DNA of 64,000 nucleotides from Pseudomonas fluorescens (GTDB taxonomy: Bacteria > Pseudomonadota > Gammaproteobacteria > Pseudomonadales > Pseudomonadaceae), in assembly GCF_000968015.1 (NCBI RefSeq), contig NZ_LACH01000007.1, forward strand, positions 1-64,000, in the 5' to 3' direction. Position numbers and translations under genes: made by a program. Under the pieces are notes generated by a model, which was given only the letters and a program-made list of their open reading frames with translations, ran no database searches and was not told the DNA's origin. Each line of letters begins with the position of its first letter. Within the stretch, counting starts at the first letter, position 1. Below, one piece after another: positions 36,901 through 47,162 of this stretch.

Positions 36901-39900
36901 ATGGAACGTCTGACACGCATTTTGGCCGCACTGACCCGCTGGGGTCTGGGGCTGTGTGCGTTGGTATTGGTGTTGATGGCGTTGTACGTCAGCCTCGGCC
37001 GAGAACTGACGCCGCTGGTGGCCGAGTACCGTGCCGAAGTCGAAGCCAAAGCCAGCGCTGCCTTGGGCATGCCGCTGAACATCGGCGAACTGGAAGGTAA
37101 CTGGAGCGGCTTTGCGCCGATCATGCTGGCTCACGACGTGATGGTCGGCGAGGGCGCCAATGCCTTGCGTCTGGATCAGGTGCGCGCGGTGCCGGATCTG
37201 TGGGCCAGTCTGATGGCTCGTGAAGTGCGCATCGCTCACCTGGAACTCAGCGGCCTGAAGATCAGCCTCAAGGAAAGCGAGGACGGTCATTGGGCGCTGG
37301 AAGGTTTGCCGGTGCAGCAGGATCAGCCGCTGGATCCTGAGCAGTTGCTCAATCGCATGCAGATGGTTCAGCAACTGTCGGTACTCGATAGCCAGGTCAC
37401 TTTGCAGCCACTGAAAGAGCAGCCGCTGACCCTGACTTACGTCGGTCTGAATCTGAAAACCGGCGTCTCCCGCCAGCGACTCGACGCCCGTTTGACCCTG
37501 CCCGACGGACAACCGGTAGCCATCAGTCTGCGTACCCGTCTGCGCGCCAGCGAATGGAAAGACGGCGAAGCCGAAGCTTATTTGAGCCTGCCGCAAAGCG
37601 ACTGGTCGAAATGGTTGCCTGAGCGCCTGACCCAACAATGGAGATTTTCCGAGTTCAAGGCCGGCGGCGAGCTTTGGGTGAACTGGAACAAGGGCGCCCT
37701 GCAAAGTGCTGCAATTCGCTTGAACGCGCCGCAACTCAAGGGCGCGTACGCCGAGCGCAAGCCGATCCAGATCAACAATCTGGCGCTCAATGGCTATTTT
37801 CAGCGCAGTTCCGAAGGCGCCCTGATCACCCTGGATTCGCTGGCCATGAGCCTTGGCGAGACCCGTTGGGAATCACATCTGCAACTCAAACAAAACGTGG
37901 CGACTGACAAGACTCAAGAGCTTTGGCATCTGCAAGCCGACCGCCTCGATCTCACCCCGATCACCCCGATACTGAATGCCTTGGGGCCGCTGCCCGAAGG
38001 CGTTGCTACGGCCGTCGAGCGACTCAAAGTGACTGGTGGCCTGCGCAACGTGCTGATCGACTTCCGGCCCAACGCCACCGACGACAGCAAATTCAGCTTT
38101 GCCGCCAACCTGGATCGGGTTGGCTTCGATGCCTATCACGGCGCTCCGGCGGCGAGAAATGTCAGTGGCAGCATCAGCGGTGATCTGGGCGGTGGCGAGC
38201 TGCGCATGGACAGCAAGGATTTTTCCCTGCACCTGGACCCGATCTTCGCCAAGCCATGGCAGTACATTCAGGCCAATGCCCGACTGACCTGGAAACTCGA
38301 TAAAGAAGCCTTCACCTTGATCGCGCCGTACCTGAAGGTGCTGGGCGAGGAGGGCAAAATTGCCGGCGACTTCCTGATCCGGCTGCATTTCGACCACACC
38401 CAGGAAGACTACATGGACCTGCGGGTCGGTCTGGTGGACGGCGACGGGCGCTACACCGCCAAGTACTTGCCGACCATGCTCAGCCCGGGGCTGGACGAAT
38501 GGCTGCGTACGGCGATTCTCAAAGGTGCGGTGGACGAAGGCTTCTTCCAGTACCAGGGGTCGCTGAACCACGGGGCCGAGGATGCGGCGCGCAGCATCAG
38601 CCTGTTCTTCAAGGTTCACGATGCCGAACTGGCCTTCCAGCCAGGCTGGCCACATGTCAGCAACGTCACGGGTGATGTGTTCGTTGAAGACAGCGGTGTG
38701 CGGATCCTGGCCAGCAAGGGGCAGTTGCTCAATACCCAGGTCAGCGACATTTACGTCAATATTCCCCATGTGCCCGCAGGGCAAAGCGTCCATCTGTTCC
38801 TCGACGGTGGATTCGCTGGCGGGTTGGGTGATGGCCTGAAGATTCTCCAGGAAGCGCCGATCGGCACCGCAGCCACCTTTGCCGGTTGGGAAGGCGAGGG
38901 CGATCTGCGGGGCAAACTGAAACTGGATATTCCATTGGTCAAAGGCGAGCAGCCGAAGATCCTCGTCGACTTCAAGACCGCCAACGCCCGTCTGAAACTG
39001 GCCGAGCCAACCCTGGAGCTGACTCAGCTCAAGGGCGATTTTCGTTTCGACAGCGCCAAGGGTTTGAGCGGGCAAAACATCACCGCGCGCGCCTTTGATA
39101 AACCTGTTACCGCACAGATTTTCGCCGATGGCAGCCCCGGCAACCTCAAGACTCGCGTCGCCGCCTCGGGCCAGGTCGAGGTCAAGAAACTGACTGACTG
39201 GCTGAGAGTTACTCAGCCGTTGCCAGTGTCCGGTGTGATCCCTTATCAGCTGCAACTGAACCTTGATGGCCCCGACAGTCAATTGATGGTCAGCTCCAAC
39301 CTCAAGGGCGTTGCAATTGATTTGCCGGCACCGTTCGGCATGGCGGCCGACGTCGGCCGCGACACCACGTTCCGCATGACCCTGCAGGGGGCGGAGCGGC
39401 GCTACTGGGTCAATTATGGTGAGCTGGCGAACTTCACGTTTGCGGCACCGCCCGGCAATTTTGCCGACGGTCGTGGCGAGTTGTTCCTGGGGGGCGGTAA
39501 TGCCGTGCTACCCGGCGCCAAAGGCCTGCGGGTGCGCGGTGTGCTGTCGGAGCTGGATGTCGGCCCCTGGAAGGACCTGGTAGACAAGTACGCCGGCCAG
39601 GATCCGGGCGGCAACGCCAAACAGTTGCTCAGCAGCGCTGATTTGCAGATTGGCAAGCTCAGCGGTGTCGGCACTACTCTGGATCAGGCTTCCGTACAGT
39701 TGAATCGCAAACCTGCCGCGTGGGCCTTGCAACTCGACAGCCAACAGGTCAAAGGCAGCGCCAGCATCCCCGATGCGAAAGCCGCGCCGATTGCGATCAA
39801 TCTGCAATACGTGCGTTTGCCGGCGCCAGACCCGACGGTCCTGGCCGACGAAAACTCGCCAGATCCGCTGGTCTCGGTGGATCCGACCAAGATCCCGGCA

Positions 39901-40704
39901 CTGGACATCACCATCAATCAGCTGTTCCAGGGCAAAGACCTCGTCGGGGCCTGGTATCTGAAAGTCCGTCCGACCGCCAAGGGCATTGCGCTTAATACGC
40001 TGGATCTGGGCCTCAAGGGCATTCTCCTGCAGGGCAGCGGCGGTTGGGAAGGTGTGCCCGGTTCAAGCAGCAGTTGGTACAAGGGCCGGATCAGCGGCAA
40101 GAATCTCGCCGATGTACTGAAGGGCTGGGGCTTTGCGCCGAGTGTCACCAGTGAAGATTTTCATATGGATGTCGATGGTCGCTGGCCGGGTTCACCGGCT
40201 TGGCTGGCCACCAAGCGCTTCTCCGGAACCCTTGATGCGTCGCTGAATAAAGGCCAGTTTGTTGAAGTCGAGGGCAGCGCCCAGGCGTTGCGCGTGTTTG
40301 GCCTGCTCAACTTCAACTCCATCGGCCGCCGACTGCGTCTGGACTTCTCCGACCTGTTCGGCAAAGGCTTGAGTTATGACCGGGTCAAAGGCCTGCTGGT
40401 CGCGACCAACGGCGTTTACGTGACCAAGGAGCCGATCCAGATGACCGGCCCGTCGAGTAATGTTGAGCTCAACGGCACGCTGAACCTGGTGGGTGATCAG
40501 ATTGATGCCAAGTTGATGGTGACGTTGCCTGTGACCAACAACCTGCCGATTGCCGCGCTGATCGTCGGTGCACCGGCTATCGGCGGCGCACTGTTCCTGA
40601 TCGACAAGCTGATCGGTGACCGTGTGGCGCGTTTCGCCAGCGTCCAATACACCGTCAAGGGGCCGTGGAAAGAGCCGAAAATCACCTTCGACAAGCCTTT
40701 TTGA
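36901..40704 (+). CDS. yhdP: YhdP-family AsmA-like inner-membrane protein
   Basis: This 1267-residue protein has one N-terminal membrane helix (residues about 12-32, LGLCALVLVLMALYVSLG). A very long periplasmic part with repeated beta-strand units follows, typical of the YhdP/DUF3971-AsmA family. Such proteins are thought to bridge the periplasm and carry phospholipids towards the outer membrane, partly redundant with TamB and YdbH. The C-terminal segment (LPIAALIVGAPAIGGALFLIDKLIGD) is a second hydrophobic stretch found in family members. The start at 36901 is chosen for the short polar N-terminus. The gene follows rng, as in other Pseudomonas. Confidence 0.92.
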   Translation: MERLTRILAALTRWGLGLCALVLVLMALYVSLGRELTPLVAEYRAEVEAKASAALGMPLNIGELEGNWSGFAPIMLAHDVMVGEGANALRLDQVRAVPDLWASLMAREVRIAHLELSGLKISLKESEDGHWALEGLPVQQDQPLDPEQLLNRMQMVQQLSVLDSQVTLQPLKEQPLTLTYVGLNLKTGVSRQRLDARLTLPDGQPVAISLRTRLRASEWKDGEAEAYLSLPQSDWSKWLPERLTQQWRFSEFKAGGELWVNWNKGALQSAAIRLNAPQLKGAYAERKPIQINNLALNGYFQRSSEGALITLDSLAMSLGETRWESHLQLKQNVATDKTQELWHLQADRLDLTPITPILNALGPLPEGVATAVERLKVTGGLRNVLIDFRPNATDDSKFSFAANLDRVGFDAYHGAPAARNVSGSISGDLGGGELRMDSKDFSLHLDPIFAKPWQYIQANARLTWKLDKEAFTLIAPYLKVLGEEGKIAGDFLIRLHFDHTQEDYMDLRVGLVDGDGRYTAKYLPTMLSPGLDEWLRTAILKGAVDEGFFQYQGSLNHGAEDAARSISLFFKVHDAELAFQPGWPHVSNVTGDVFVEDSGVRILASKGQLLNTQVSDIYVNIPHVPAGQSVHLFLDGGFAGGLGDGLKILQEAPIGTAATFAGWEGEGDLRGKLKLDIPLVKGEQPKILVDFKTANARLKLAEPTLELTQLKGDFRFDSAKGLSGQNITARAFDKPVTAQIFADGSPGNLKTRVAASGQVEVKKLTDWLRVTQPLPVSGVIPYQLQLNLDGPDSQLMVSSNLKGVAIDLPAPFGMAADVGRDTTFRMTLQGAERRYWVNYGELANFTFAAPPGNFADGRGELFLGGGNAVLPGAKGLRVRGVLSELDVGPWKDLVDKYAGQDPGGNAKQLLSSADLQIGKLSGVGTTLDQASVQLNRKPAAWALQLDSQQVKGSASIPDAKAAPIAINLQYVRLPAPDPTVLADENSPDPLVSVDPTKIPALDITINQLFQGKDLVGAWYLKVRPTAKGIALNTLDLGLKGILLQGSGGWEGVPGSSSSWYKGRISGKNLADVLKGWGFAPSVTSEDFHMDVDGRWPGSPAWLATKRFSGTLDASLNKGQFVEVEGSAQALRVFGLLNFNSIGRRLRLDFSDLFGKGLSYDRVKGLLVATNGVYVTKEPIQMTGPSSNVELNGTLNLVGDQIDAKLMVTLPVTNNLPIAALIVGAPAIGGALFLIDKLIGDRVARFASVQYTVKGPWKEPKITFDKPF

Positions 40705-40785
40705 CGCTCTTTTTCAAAAGCCACGTCTCGGGCCGATGGAGTAGCATGGCCGTATGTATGTGTTGATTCCACATAAGGAAAGGCC

Positions 40786-41634
40786 ATGTCTTTTGCGGTG
40801 ATTCAAATGGTCAGCCAGAGCGATGTGCTGGCCAATCTGGCCCAGGCCCGTCGGCTGCTCGAGCAAGCGGCGACCAGTGGTGCACAGCTTGCCGTACTGC
40901 CGGAAAACTTCGCCGCCATGGGCCGTCGCGACATCGCCGACATTGGCCGCGCCGAGGCGTTGGGCGAAGGGCCGATCCTGCCATGGTTGAAACAGGCCGC
41001 CCGCGACCTCAAGTTATGGATAGTGGCTGGCACGTTGCCGTTGCCGCCGGTGGATCAACCGACGGCCAAAGTGCATGCCTGCTCGCTGCTGGTGGATGAC
41101 CACGGCGAAACCGTTGCACGGTATGACAAGTTGCACCTTTTCGACGTCGATGTGGCGGACAATCGCGGGCGTTATCGCGAATCCGATGACTATGCTTATG
41201 GCAGTGGGGTAGTCGTGGCGGACACGCCCGTCGGTGGAGTCGGGCTGACAGTGTGTTACGACCTGCGCTTCCCGGAGCTGTACAGCGAATTACGCGCTGC
41301 CGGTGCGGAGTTGATCACCGCGCCGTCGGCCTTTACCGCGGTGACCGGCGCGGCGCATTGGGATGTGTTGATTCGCGCGCGGGCCATCGAAACTCAATGT
41401 TATGTGCTCGCGGCTGCCCAGGGTGGGACGCATCCGGGGCCGCGAGAAACCTGGGGTCATGCCGCGATTGTCGACCCGTGGGGACGTGTGCTGGCGCAAC
41501 AGGACCAAGGCGAGGCCGTGCTGCTGGCCGAACGCGATAGCAGCGAACAGGCGTCCATCAGGGCGCGGATGCCGGTGTCCAGTCACCGGCGCTTTTTCTC
41601 GCAGGGCGCACAGCGACCTGCCTCAGAACGATGA
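40786..41634 (+). CDS. Carbon-nitrogen hydrolase (nitrilase superfamily, Nit1-like)
   Basis: This 282-residue cytosolic amidase has the Glu-Lys-Cys triad in LPENFAAMG, RYDKLHLFDVD and VCYDLRFPELY. The Nit1/YbeM branch repairs metabolites: E. coli YbeM hydrolyses deaminated glutathione. The pattern DVADNRGRYRESDDYAYG fits this branch, so a deaminated-glutathione amidase role is likely but not proven. It lies between yhdP and tldD with an 18-base gap to tldD, so they are probably co-transcribed. Confidence 0.9.
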   Translation: MSFAVIQMVSQSDVLANLAQARRLLEQAATSGAQLAVLPENFAAMGRRDIADIGRAEALGEGPILPWLKQAARDLKLWIVAGTLPLPPVDQPTAKVHACSLLVDDHGETVARYDKLHLFDVDVADNRGRYRESDDYAYGSGVVVADTPVGGVGLTVCYDLRFPELYSELRAAGAELITAPSAFTAVTGAAHWDVLIRARAIETQCYVLAAAQGGTHPGPRETWGHAAIVDPWGRVLAQQDQGEAVLLAERDSSEQASIRARMPVSSHRRFFSQGAQRPASER

Positions 41635-41652
41635 ATTTAAGGCGTAAAGCAT

Positions 41653-43095
41653 ATGAGCGAGTTGTTGTCCTCAGTCAGTGAACACCTCCTGGCGCCCGGC
41701 GGCGTAACGATCGAGAGCCTGCAAGGTGTACTCGGCGATCTGGCCGGCCCGGGCATCGATGCTGCCGACCTGTATTTCCAGGGGCAGATTTCCGAGTCCT
41801 GGGCGCTGGAAGACGGGATCGTCAAGGAAGGCAGCTTCAACCTCGATCAAGGTGTCGGCGTGCGAGCGCAATCGGGTGAGAAAACCGGTTTTGCCTACAG
41901 CAATGCCATTACTCTCGAAGCCCTCGGCGCCGCGGCCCGTGCTGCACGTTCGATCTCCCGCGCCGGTCAGAACGGCACAGTGCAAGCCTTCACGACCCAG
42001 GATGTCGCCCAGTTGTACGGGCCGGACAACCCGCTGGAAGTGATGACCCGTGCCGAAAAGGTCGAACTGCTCAAGCGGATCGACGTCGCGACTCGCGCCC
42101 TCGACCCGCGTATCCAGCAAGTCACCGTGAGCATGGCCGGTGTCTGGGAACGAATCCTCGTGGCTTCCACCGACGGTGGCCTGGCCGCCGATGTACGGCC
42201 GTTGGTGCGCTTTAACGTCAGCGTGATCGTCGAGCAGAACGGTCGTCGAGAGCGCGGCGGTCATGGCGGTGGCGGACGTACCGATTACCGTTATTTCCTC
42301 AGCGATGACCGCGCCATGGGCTACGCCCGTGAAGCGCTGCGTCAGGCGTTGGTGAATCTGGAAGCCATCCCTGCGCCGGCCGGTACGTTGCCAGTGGTGC
42401 TGGGTTCGGGCTGGTCCGGTGTGTTGCTGCACGAAGCGGTCGGCCACGGTCTGGAAGGCGACTTCAACCGCAAGGGCAGTTCGGCCTACAGCGGGCGCAT
42501 GGGCGAGATGGTTGCGTCCAAGCTTTGCACCATCGTCGATGACGGCACGCTGGCCGGTCGTCGCGGTTCCCTGAGTGTCGATGATGAAGGCACCCCGACC
42601 GAGTGCACGACGCTGATCGAAAACGGCGTACTCAAGGGCTACATGCAGGACAAACTCAACGCCCGCCTGATGGGCGTAGCCCGTACCGGTAACGGTCGTC
42701 GTGAATCCTACGCGCACCTGCCGATGCCGCGCATGACCAACACCTACATGCTGGCGGGCGAAAGCGACCCGGCGGAAATCATCGCCTCGGTAAAGCGCGG
42801 CATCTACTGCGCCAACCTCGGCGGCGGTCAGGTGGACATCACCAGCGGCAAATTCGTGTTCTCCACCAGCGAGGCGTACCTGATCGAAGACGGCAAAATC
42901 ACTGCCCCGGTCAAGGGCGCGACGTTGATCGGCAACGGGCCGGAAGCGATGAGCAAGGTGTCGATGGTCGGTAACGATCTGGCGCTGGACAGCGGCGTTG
43001 GGACGTGTGGCAAAGATGGGCAGTCGGTGCCGGTGGGTGTCGGCCAGCCAACGCTGAAAATCGATGCGATCACTGTGGGTGGCACAGGATCGTAA
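41653..43095 (+). CDS. tldD: Metalloprotease TldD
   Basis: This 480-residue subunit of the TldD/TldE protease carries the zinc-site motif HEAVGH in [21 protein letters not shown]. The complex degrades unfolded or short peptides, matures microcin B17 and cleaves CcdA in E. coli. Another marker is [25 protein letters not shown]. Its partner pmbA (tldE) lies downstream, separated by the oppositely oriented darP gene. Confidence 0.96.
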   Translation: MSELLSSVSEHLLAPGGVTIESLQGVLGDLAGPGIDAADLYFQGQISESWALEDGIVKEGSFNLDQGVGVRAQSGEKTGFAYSNAITLEALGAAARAARSISRAGQNGTVQAFTTQDVAQLYGPDNPLEVMTRAEKVELLKRIDVATRALDPRIQQVTVSMAGVWERILVASTDGGLAADVRPLVRFNVSVIVEQNGRRERGGHGGGGRTDYRYFLSDDRAMGYAREALRQALVNLEAIPAPAGTLPVVLGSGWSGVLLHEAVGHGLEGDFNRKGSSAYSGRMGEMVASKLCTIVDDGTLAGRRGSLSVDDEGTPTECTTLIENGVLKGYMQDKLNARLMGVARTGNGRRESYAHLPMPRMTNTYMLAGESDPAEIIASVKRGIYCANLGGGQVDITSGKFVFSTSEAYLIEDGKITAPVKGATLIGNGPEAMSKVSMVGNDLALDSGVGTCGKDGQSVPVGVGQPTLKIDAITVGGTGS

Positions 43096-43144
43096 ATGGA
43101 TGGAGCTTCGGGTGAGCCGCTTGGCGACTCACCCGATTCGAGAT

Positions 43145-43669
43145 TTAACGCAGACCGCGTTGAGTCTCGTCCAGCTCACGGATGTACTTGAAGATTTTAC
43201 GGCTCGATGCCGGTGGCTTGTTGGTCGCCAGTTCGTGCTGGGCCTGACGGATCAGGGAGCGCAATTGCTGACGATCAGCCTCCGGGTAGTCGAGCACGAA
43301 CTTCTCCAGGACCGCATCGTCGCCCGCGATCAAGCGATCGCGCCAGCGTTCCAGGCCATGGAAACGTTCGTTGTACTGCCGGGTGGAGGCATCGAGTTGA
43401 TCGAGCAAGGTCAGAATGGCGTCAGTGTCCTGGTCGCGCATCAGTTTGCCGATGAACATGAGGTGCCGTTTACGCGCGATATTCGCGGTGTGCTTGGGCG
43501 CATCGGCCAATGCCCGGCGCATAGCGTCGGTCAACGGCAGTTTTGCCAGCAAGTCAGGCTTGAGCGTTGTAAGGCGCTCGCCGAGGTCAACCAGAGCATG
43601 AAGCTCGCGTTTAACCTGGGATTTGCTTTTTTCTCCCGTATCGAGGGAGTCGTCGTAAGAATCAACCAT
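43145..43669 (-). CDS. darP: DarP/YjgA family ribosome biogenesis factor (DUF615)
   Basis: This 174-residue protein contains the DUF615 pattern [45 protein letters not shown] and [27 protein letters not shown]. In E. coli YjgA (DarP) helps late 50S subunit assembly. It is on the minus strand between tldD and pmbA, an arrangement also recalled from P. aeruginosa. The start at 43669 ([10 protein letters not shown]) is preferred over 43684 by similarity of the N-terminus. Confidence 0.92.
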   Translation of the reverse strand: MVDSYDDSLDTGEKSKSQVKRELHALVDLGERLTTLKPDLLAKLPLTDAMRRALADAPKHTANIARKRHLMFIGKLMRDQDTDAILTLLDQLDASTRQYNERFHGLERWRDRLIAGDDAVLEKFVLDYPEADRQQLRSLIRQAQHELATNKPPASSRKIFKYIRELDETQRGLR

Positions 43670-43777
43670 GGTGGCCGTCCGCAAAGAAACGCCGCCATGA
43701 TAACCAGTCGGGGGCCGCTTGTCCGGCCCGGTCGCTCGAAGGCCCTAGCCGAAAGCAGAATTTGAGTGGAGAACAGC

Positions 43778-45124
43778 ATGAGTGCAGTTGAAAGCGTCGG
43801 CCCACAAGCGTTGCCGGCACTGCAAGAACAAGTCGAGCAGATCATCGCTGAAGCCAAACGCCAGGGCGCCAGTGCCTGTGAAGTGGCGGTGTCGCTGGAA
43901 CAGGGCCTGTCCACCTCGGTGCGCCAGCGTGAAGTCGAAACCGTCGAATTCAACCGCGATCAGGGCTTCGGCATCACCTTGTACGTTGGCCAGCGCAAGG
44001 GCTCGGCCAGCACATCCGCCAGCGGTCCGGAGGCGATTCGCGAAACCGTCGCCGCCGCGCTGGCCATCGCCAAGCACACGTCGGAAGACGAAGCTTCGGG
44101 CCTGGCAGACGCCGCGCTGATGGCCAAGGATCTGCAGGATTTCGACCTGTTCCACGAATGGGACATCACCCCGGAGCAAGCCATCGAGCAGGCCCTGGCC
44201 TGTGAAGCGGCGGCGTTTGCCACCGACAGTCGCATCAAGAACGCCGACGGCACTACCCTCAGCACCCATCAGGGTTGCCGCGTTTACGGCAATAGCCATG
44301 GTTTTATCGGCGCCTACGCGTCGACCCGGCACAGCCTGAGCTGCGTGATGATCGCCGAGGCCGACGGCCAGATGCAGCGCGATTATTGGTACGACGTGAA
44401 CCGTCAGGGCAACTTGCTGGCCAGCCCGGAGAGCATCGGCCAGCGTGCCGCACAACGGGCGGCGAGCCGTCTGGGCGCGCGTCCGGTGCCGACCTGCGAA
44501 GTGCCGGTGCTGTTTTCCGCGGAACTGGCCGGTGGTTTGTTCGGCAGTTTCCTCTCGGCGATTTCCGGCGGCAGCCTGTATCGCAAATCCTCGTTCCTTG
44601 AAGGCACGCTGGGGCAGAAACTGTTCCCGGAATGGCTGACCATCGATGAGCGTCCGCACTTGATGCGCGCGCTGGGCAGTTCGGCGTTCGACGGCGACGG
44701 TCTGGCGACGTACGCCAAACCGTTCGTCGAAAAGGGCGAGTTGGTGTCGTACATCCTCGGCACGTACTCTGGCCGTAAGCTCGGGATGCCGAGCACCGCC
44801 AATGCCGGCGGGGTGCATAACCTGTTCGTCACCCATGGCGACGAAGACCAGGCAGCCTTGCTGCGCCGCATGGGCCGCGGCCTGCTGGTGACTGAACTGA
44901 TGGGCCAGGGCCTGAACATGGTCACTGGCGATTACTCCCGTGGCGCGGCGGGTTACTGGGTCGAGAATGGTGAAATCCAGTTTGCGGTCCAGGAAGTGAC
45001 CATCGCCGGCAACATGCGTGACATGTTCAAACAGATCGTTGCCGTCGGTAATGACCTGGAACTGCGCAGCAACATTCGTACAGGTTCGGTACTGATCGAG
45101 CGGATGACGGTGGCCGGCAGCTAA
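43778..45124 (+). CDS. pmbA: TldE/PmbA protease subunit
   Basis: This 448-residue partner of TldD shows VSLEQGLSTSVRQREVETVEFNRD near the N-terminus, EVPVLFSAELAGGLFGSFLSA in the middle and GEIQFAVQEVTIAGNM near the end. TldE lacks the zinc motif and completes the heterodimer. The ATG at 43778 has GGAG six bases upstream; the GTG at 43766 is part of the ribosome-site region. A strong terminator follows. Confidence 0.95.
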   Translation: MSAVESVGPQALPALQEQVEQIIAEAKRQGASACEVAVSLEQGLSTSVRQREVETVEFNRDQGFGITLYVGQRKGSASTSASGPEAIRETVAAALAIAKHTSEDEASGLADAALMAKDLQDFDLFHEWDITPEQAIEQALACEAAAFATDSRIKNADGTTLSTHQGCRVYGNSHGFIGAYASTRHSLSCVMIAEADGQMQRDYWYDVNRQGNLLASPESIGQRAAQRAASRLGARPVPTCEVPVLFSAELAGGLFGSFLSAISGGSLYRKSSFLEGTLGQKLFPEWLTIDERPHLMRALGSSAFDGDGLATYAKPFVEKGELVSYILGTYSGRKLGMPSTANAGGVHNLFVTHGDEDQAALLRRMGRGLLVTELMGQGLNMVTGDYSRGAAGYWVENGEIQFAVQEVTIAGNMRDMFKQIVAVGNDLELRSNIRTGSVLIERMTVAGS

Positions 45125-45140
45125 CGCTTACCACCAGGCA

Positions 45141-45178
45141 AAAAGGCGCGCCACCCAAACGGGTGGCGCGCCTTTTTT
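45141..45178 (+). terminator. Strong intrinsic terminator after pmbA
   Basis: AAAAGGCGCGCCACCC-AAAC-GGGTGGCGCGCCTTTTTT is a perfect 16-bp stem with a tetraloop and T-run. Confidence 0.95.
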
Positions 45179-45198
45179 ATGCGCCTTGCGCAGCCCCC

Positions 45199-45288
45199 TG
45201 TGGGAGCGAGCTTGCTCGCGATGGCGGTGTACCCATCAACAAAGATGCTGAATGTTATCCCGCTTTCGCGAGCAGGCTCGCGCCCACA
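45199..45288. repeat. REP pair (inverted, imperfect)
   Basis: TGTGGGAGCGAGCTTGCTCG... (45199-45222) faces TCGCGAGCAGGCTCGCGCCCACA (45266-45288). The two arms come from slightly different REP variants (AAGCT versus AGGCT centres). It lies upstream of the Fur-regulated promoter. Confidence 0.85.
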
Positions 45289-45321
45289 GGGGTTTGTTGT
45301 GATCTTCCGGGGTTGTGTTGG

Positions 45322-45355
45322 TTCTCATTATCATCTAATAATAAATCTCATTACC
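45322..45355 (+). promoter_or_regulatory. Fur box region of the fagA-fumC-orfX-sodA operon
   Basis: The 19-mer at 45337-45355 (AATAATAAATCTCATTACC) matches the Fur consensus GATAATGATAATCATTATC at 13 of 19 positions. A further half-site TCTCATTATC lies just upstream at 45323-45332. The region is markedly AT-rich and ends 15 bases before the fagA start. In P. aeruginosa this operon is repressed by Fur and iron, so Mn-SOD and the iron-free fumarase are made when iron is scarce. Confidence 0.75.
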
Positions 45356-45370
45356 GAATGAGCCCGGATC

Positions 45371-45778
45371 ATGAGTTCTGCCTTGCACGAGCAGCCTTAC
45401 CTCGAAAGCTGGCGCTGGATGAGTCGCCAGATCCGTTGCGCGATGGACCCTGACGAGCCTCGCCTGATCGAACATTACCTGGCCGAAGGTCGGTATCTCG
45501 CCTGTTGCACGGCAACCCCTCCCTGGACCATCGCCGAAACGTCGTTCCGCCTGTTACTCGACACCGCCGCCGATGTTGCGCTGCCCTGGCACTGGCGCAC
45601 CTTTTGTCTGGACCAAGCCTGGCGGCCGTTGCGCGATCTGGAACGCCTCTCTCTATGCAAGTGCCGCCTCAAGCGCTGGCAGAGCTACGCCTGGCAACTG
45701 GCGACCTGCGAGTTGCAGCCCTCGATTCCTCTCATAGAACTGGTGCAAGGATTTTCTGATGAACAAGACTCGTATTGA
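45371..45778 (+). CDS. fagA: Fur-associated protein FagA
   Basis: This 135-residue protein starts MSSALHEQPYLESWRWMSRQ and is rich in Trp, Arg and Leu, with no signal peptide. Its position as the first gene of the fagA-fumC-orfX-sodA operon, behind a Fur box, identifies it; the biochemical role is unknown. It overlaps fumC by 20 bases, so the two are translationally coupled. Confidence 0.85.
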   Translation: MSSALHEQPYLESWRWMSRQIRCAMDPDEPRLIEHYLAEGRYLACCTATPPWTIAETSFRLLLDTAADVALPWHWRTFCLDQAWRPLRDLERLSLCKCRLKRWQSYAWQLATCELQPSIPLIELVQGFSDEQDSY

Positions 45779-47135
45779 GCGCGACAGCATGGGTGAGCTT
45801 CAAGTGCCGGTGGACGCCCTCTACGGCGCGCAGACCCAGCGCGCGGTGGATAACTTTCCCATCAGTGGCAAGCCGATGCCGGTGCAGTTTATCCGCGCGC
45901 TGATCCTGGCCAAGGCCGCCGCTGCCCGAGCCAACGTCGAGCTCGAGCAAATCAGCGAATCCCAGGGCACAGCCATCGTCGATGCGGCGCTGGGTCTGCT
46001 CCAAAGCGACTTCATGCAGCATTTTCCGGTGGATATCTTCCAGACCGGTTCCGGCACCAGTTCCAACATGAACGCCAACGAAGTGATCGCCACCTTGGCC
46101 AGCCGCCTGCTCGGCGAGCCGGTGAACCCCAACGATCACGTCAATTGCGGCCAAAGCAGCAACGACATCATCCCGACCACCATCCATGTCAGTGCTGCGT
46201 TGGCGTTGCACGAGCAATTGTTGCCGGCGCTGGTGCGTCTGGTTCAGGTGATCGAGCGCAAGGCCGAAGAGGTTCATCACCACGTCAAAACCGGTCGCAC
46301 TCACTTGATGGACGCGATGCCGGTGCGCATGAGCCAAGTGCTCAACGGTTGGGCGCAGCAGCTCAAGGCCAACATCGGTCATCTGCAGGATCTGCTGCCG
46401 AGTCTGCAATCCCTGGCTCAGGGCGGCACGGCAGTGGGCACCGGAATCAACGCTCATGCGCAATTCGCGGCGCGTTTCAGTGAGCAACTGAGCAAGCTGA
46501 CCCAGGTGCAATTCCAGCCGGGTGAGGATCTGTTTGCGCTGATCGGCTCTCAGGACACGGCGGTCAGTGTTTCCGGTCAGCTCAAGGCCACGGCCGTTTC
46601 GCTGATGAAAATTGCCAACGACCTGCGCTGGATGAACTCCGGGCCGCTGGCCGGTCTTGGTGAAATCGAACTCGAAGCCTTGCAGCCGGGTTCTTCGATC
46701 ATGCCGGGCAAGGTCAACCCGGTGATCCCGGAAGCGACCGCCATGGTCGCCGCTCAGGTCATCGGCAATGACACGGTTATCACCATCGCCGGTCAGTCGG
46801 GCAATTTCGAGCTGAACGTGATGCTGCCGATCATTGCCCAGAACCTGCTGAGCAGCATCGAGTTGCTGGCCAACGCCAGCCATCTGCTGGGTGAAAAGGC
46901 CATCGCCAGCTTCAAGGTCAACGAAGCCAGGCTCAAGGAAGCGCTGTCGCGTAACCCGATCCTGGTCACCGCACTCAACCCGATCATTGGTTACCAAAAA
47001 GCCGCGGAGATCGCCAAGAAGGCCTATCAACAGGGCCGGCCGGTGATCGATGTCGCTCTGGAACACACCGACCTGACACGCAGCCAGCTTGAGGTCTTGC
47101 TGAACCCGGAAAAACTCACCGCAGGCGGCGTGTAA
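45759..47135 (+). CDS. fumC: Class II fumarase FumC
   Basis: This 458-residue enzyme interconverts fumarate and malate without an iron-sulfur cluster. It has the fumarase/aspartase signature GSSIMPGKVNP near residue 310 and QTGSGTSSNMNANEV near residue 95. Because it needs no iron it replaces iron-dependent fumarases under iron limitation or oxidative stress, which fits the Fur box and the sodA gene in the same operon. Confidence 0.95.
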   Translation: MNKTRIERDSMGELQVPVDALYGAQTQRAVDNFPISGKPMPVQFIRALILAKAAAARANVELEQISESQGTAIVDAALGLLQSDFMQHFPVDIFQTGSGTSSNMNANEVIATLASRLLGEPVNPNDHVNCGQSSNDIIPTTIHVSAALALHEQLLPALVRLVQVIERKAEEVHHHVKTGRTHLMDAMPVRMSQVLNGWAQQLKANIGHLQDLLPSLQSLAQGGTAVGTGINAHAQFAARFSEQLSKLTQVQFQPGEDLFALIGSQDTAVSVSGQLKATAVSLMKIANDLRWMNSGPLAGLGEIELEALQPGSSIMPGKVNPVIPEATAMVAAQVIGNDTVITIAGQSGNFELNVMLPIIAQNLLSSIELLANASHLLGEKAIASFKVNEARLKEALSRNPILVTALNPIIGYQKAAEIAKKAYQQGRPVIDVALEHTDLTRSQLEVLLNPEKLTAGGV

Positions 47136-47162
47136 TCACCGCAACCGCTTTGGAGGCTCACC

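Noticed and set aside
35680..37734. 684-codon minus-strand ORF spanning the rng-yhdP junction
   Set aside because: It crosses two well-supported plus-strand genes and has the composition of an antisense shadow.
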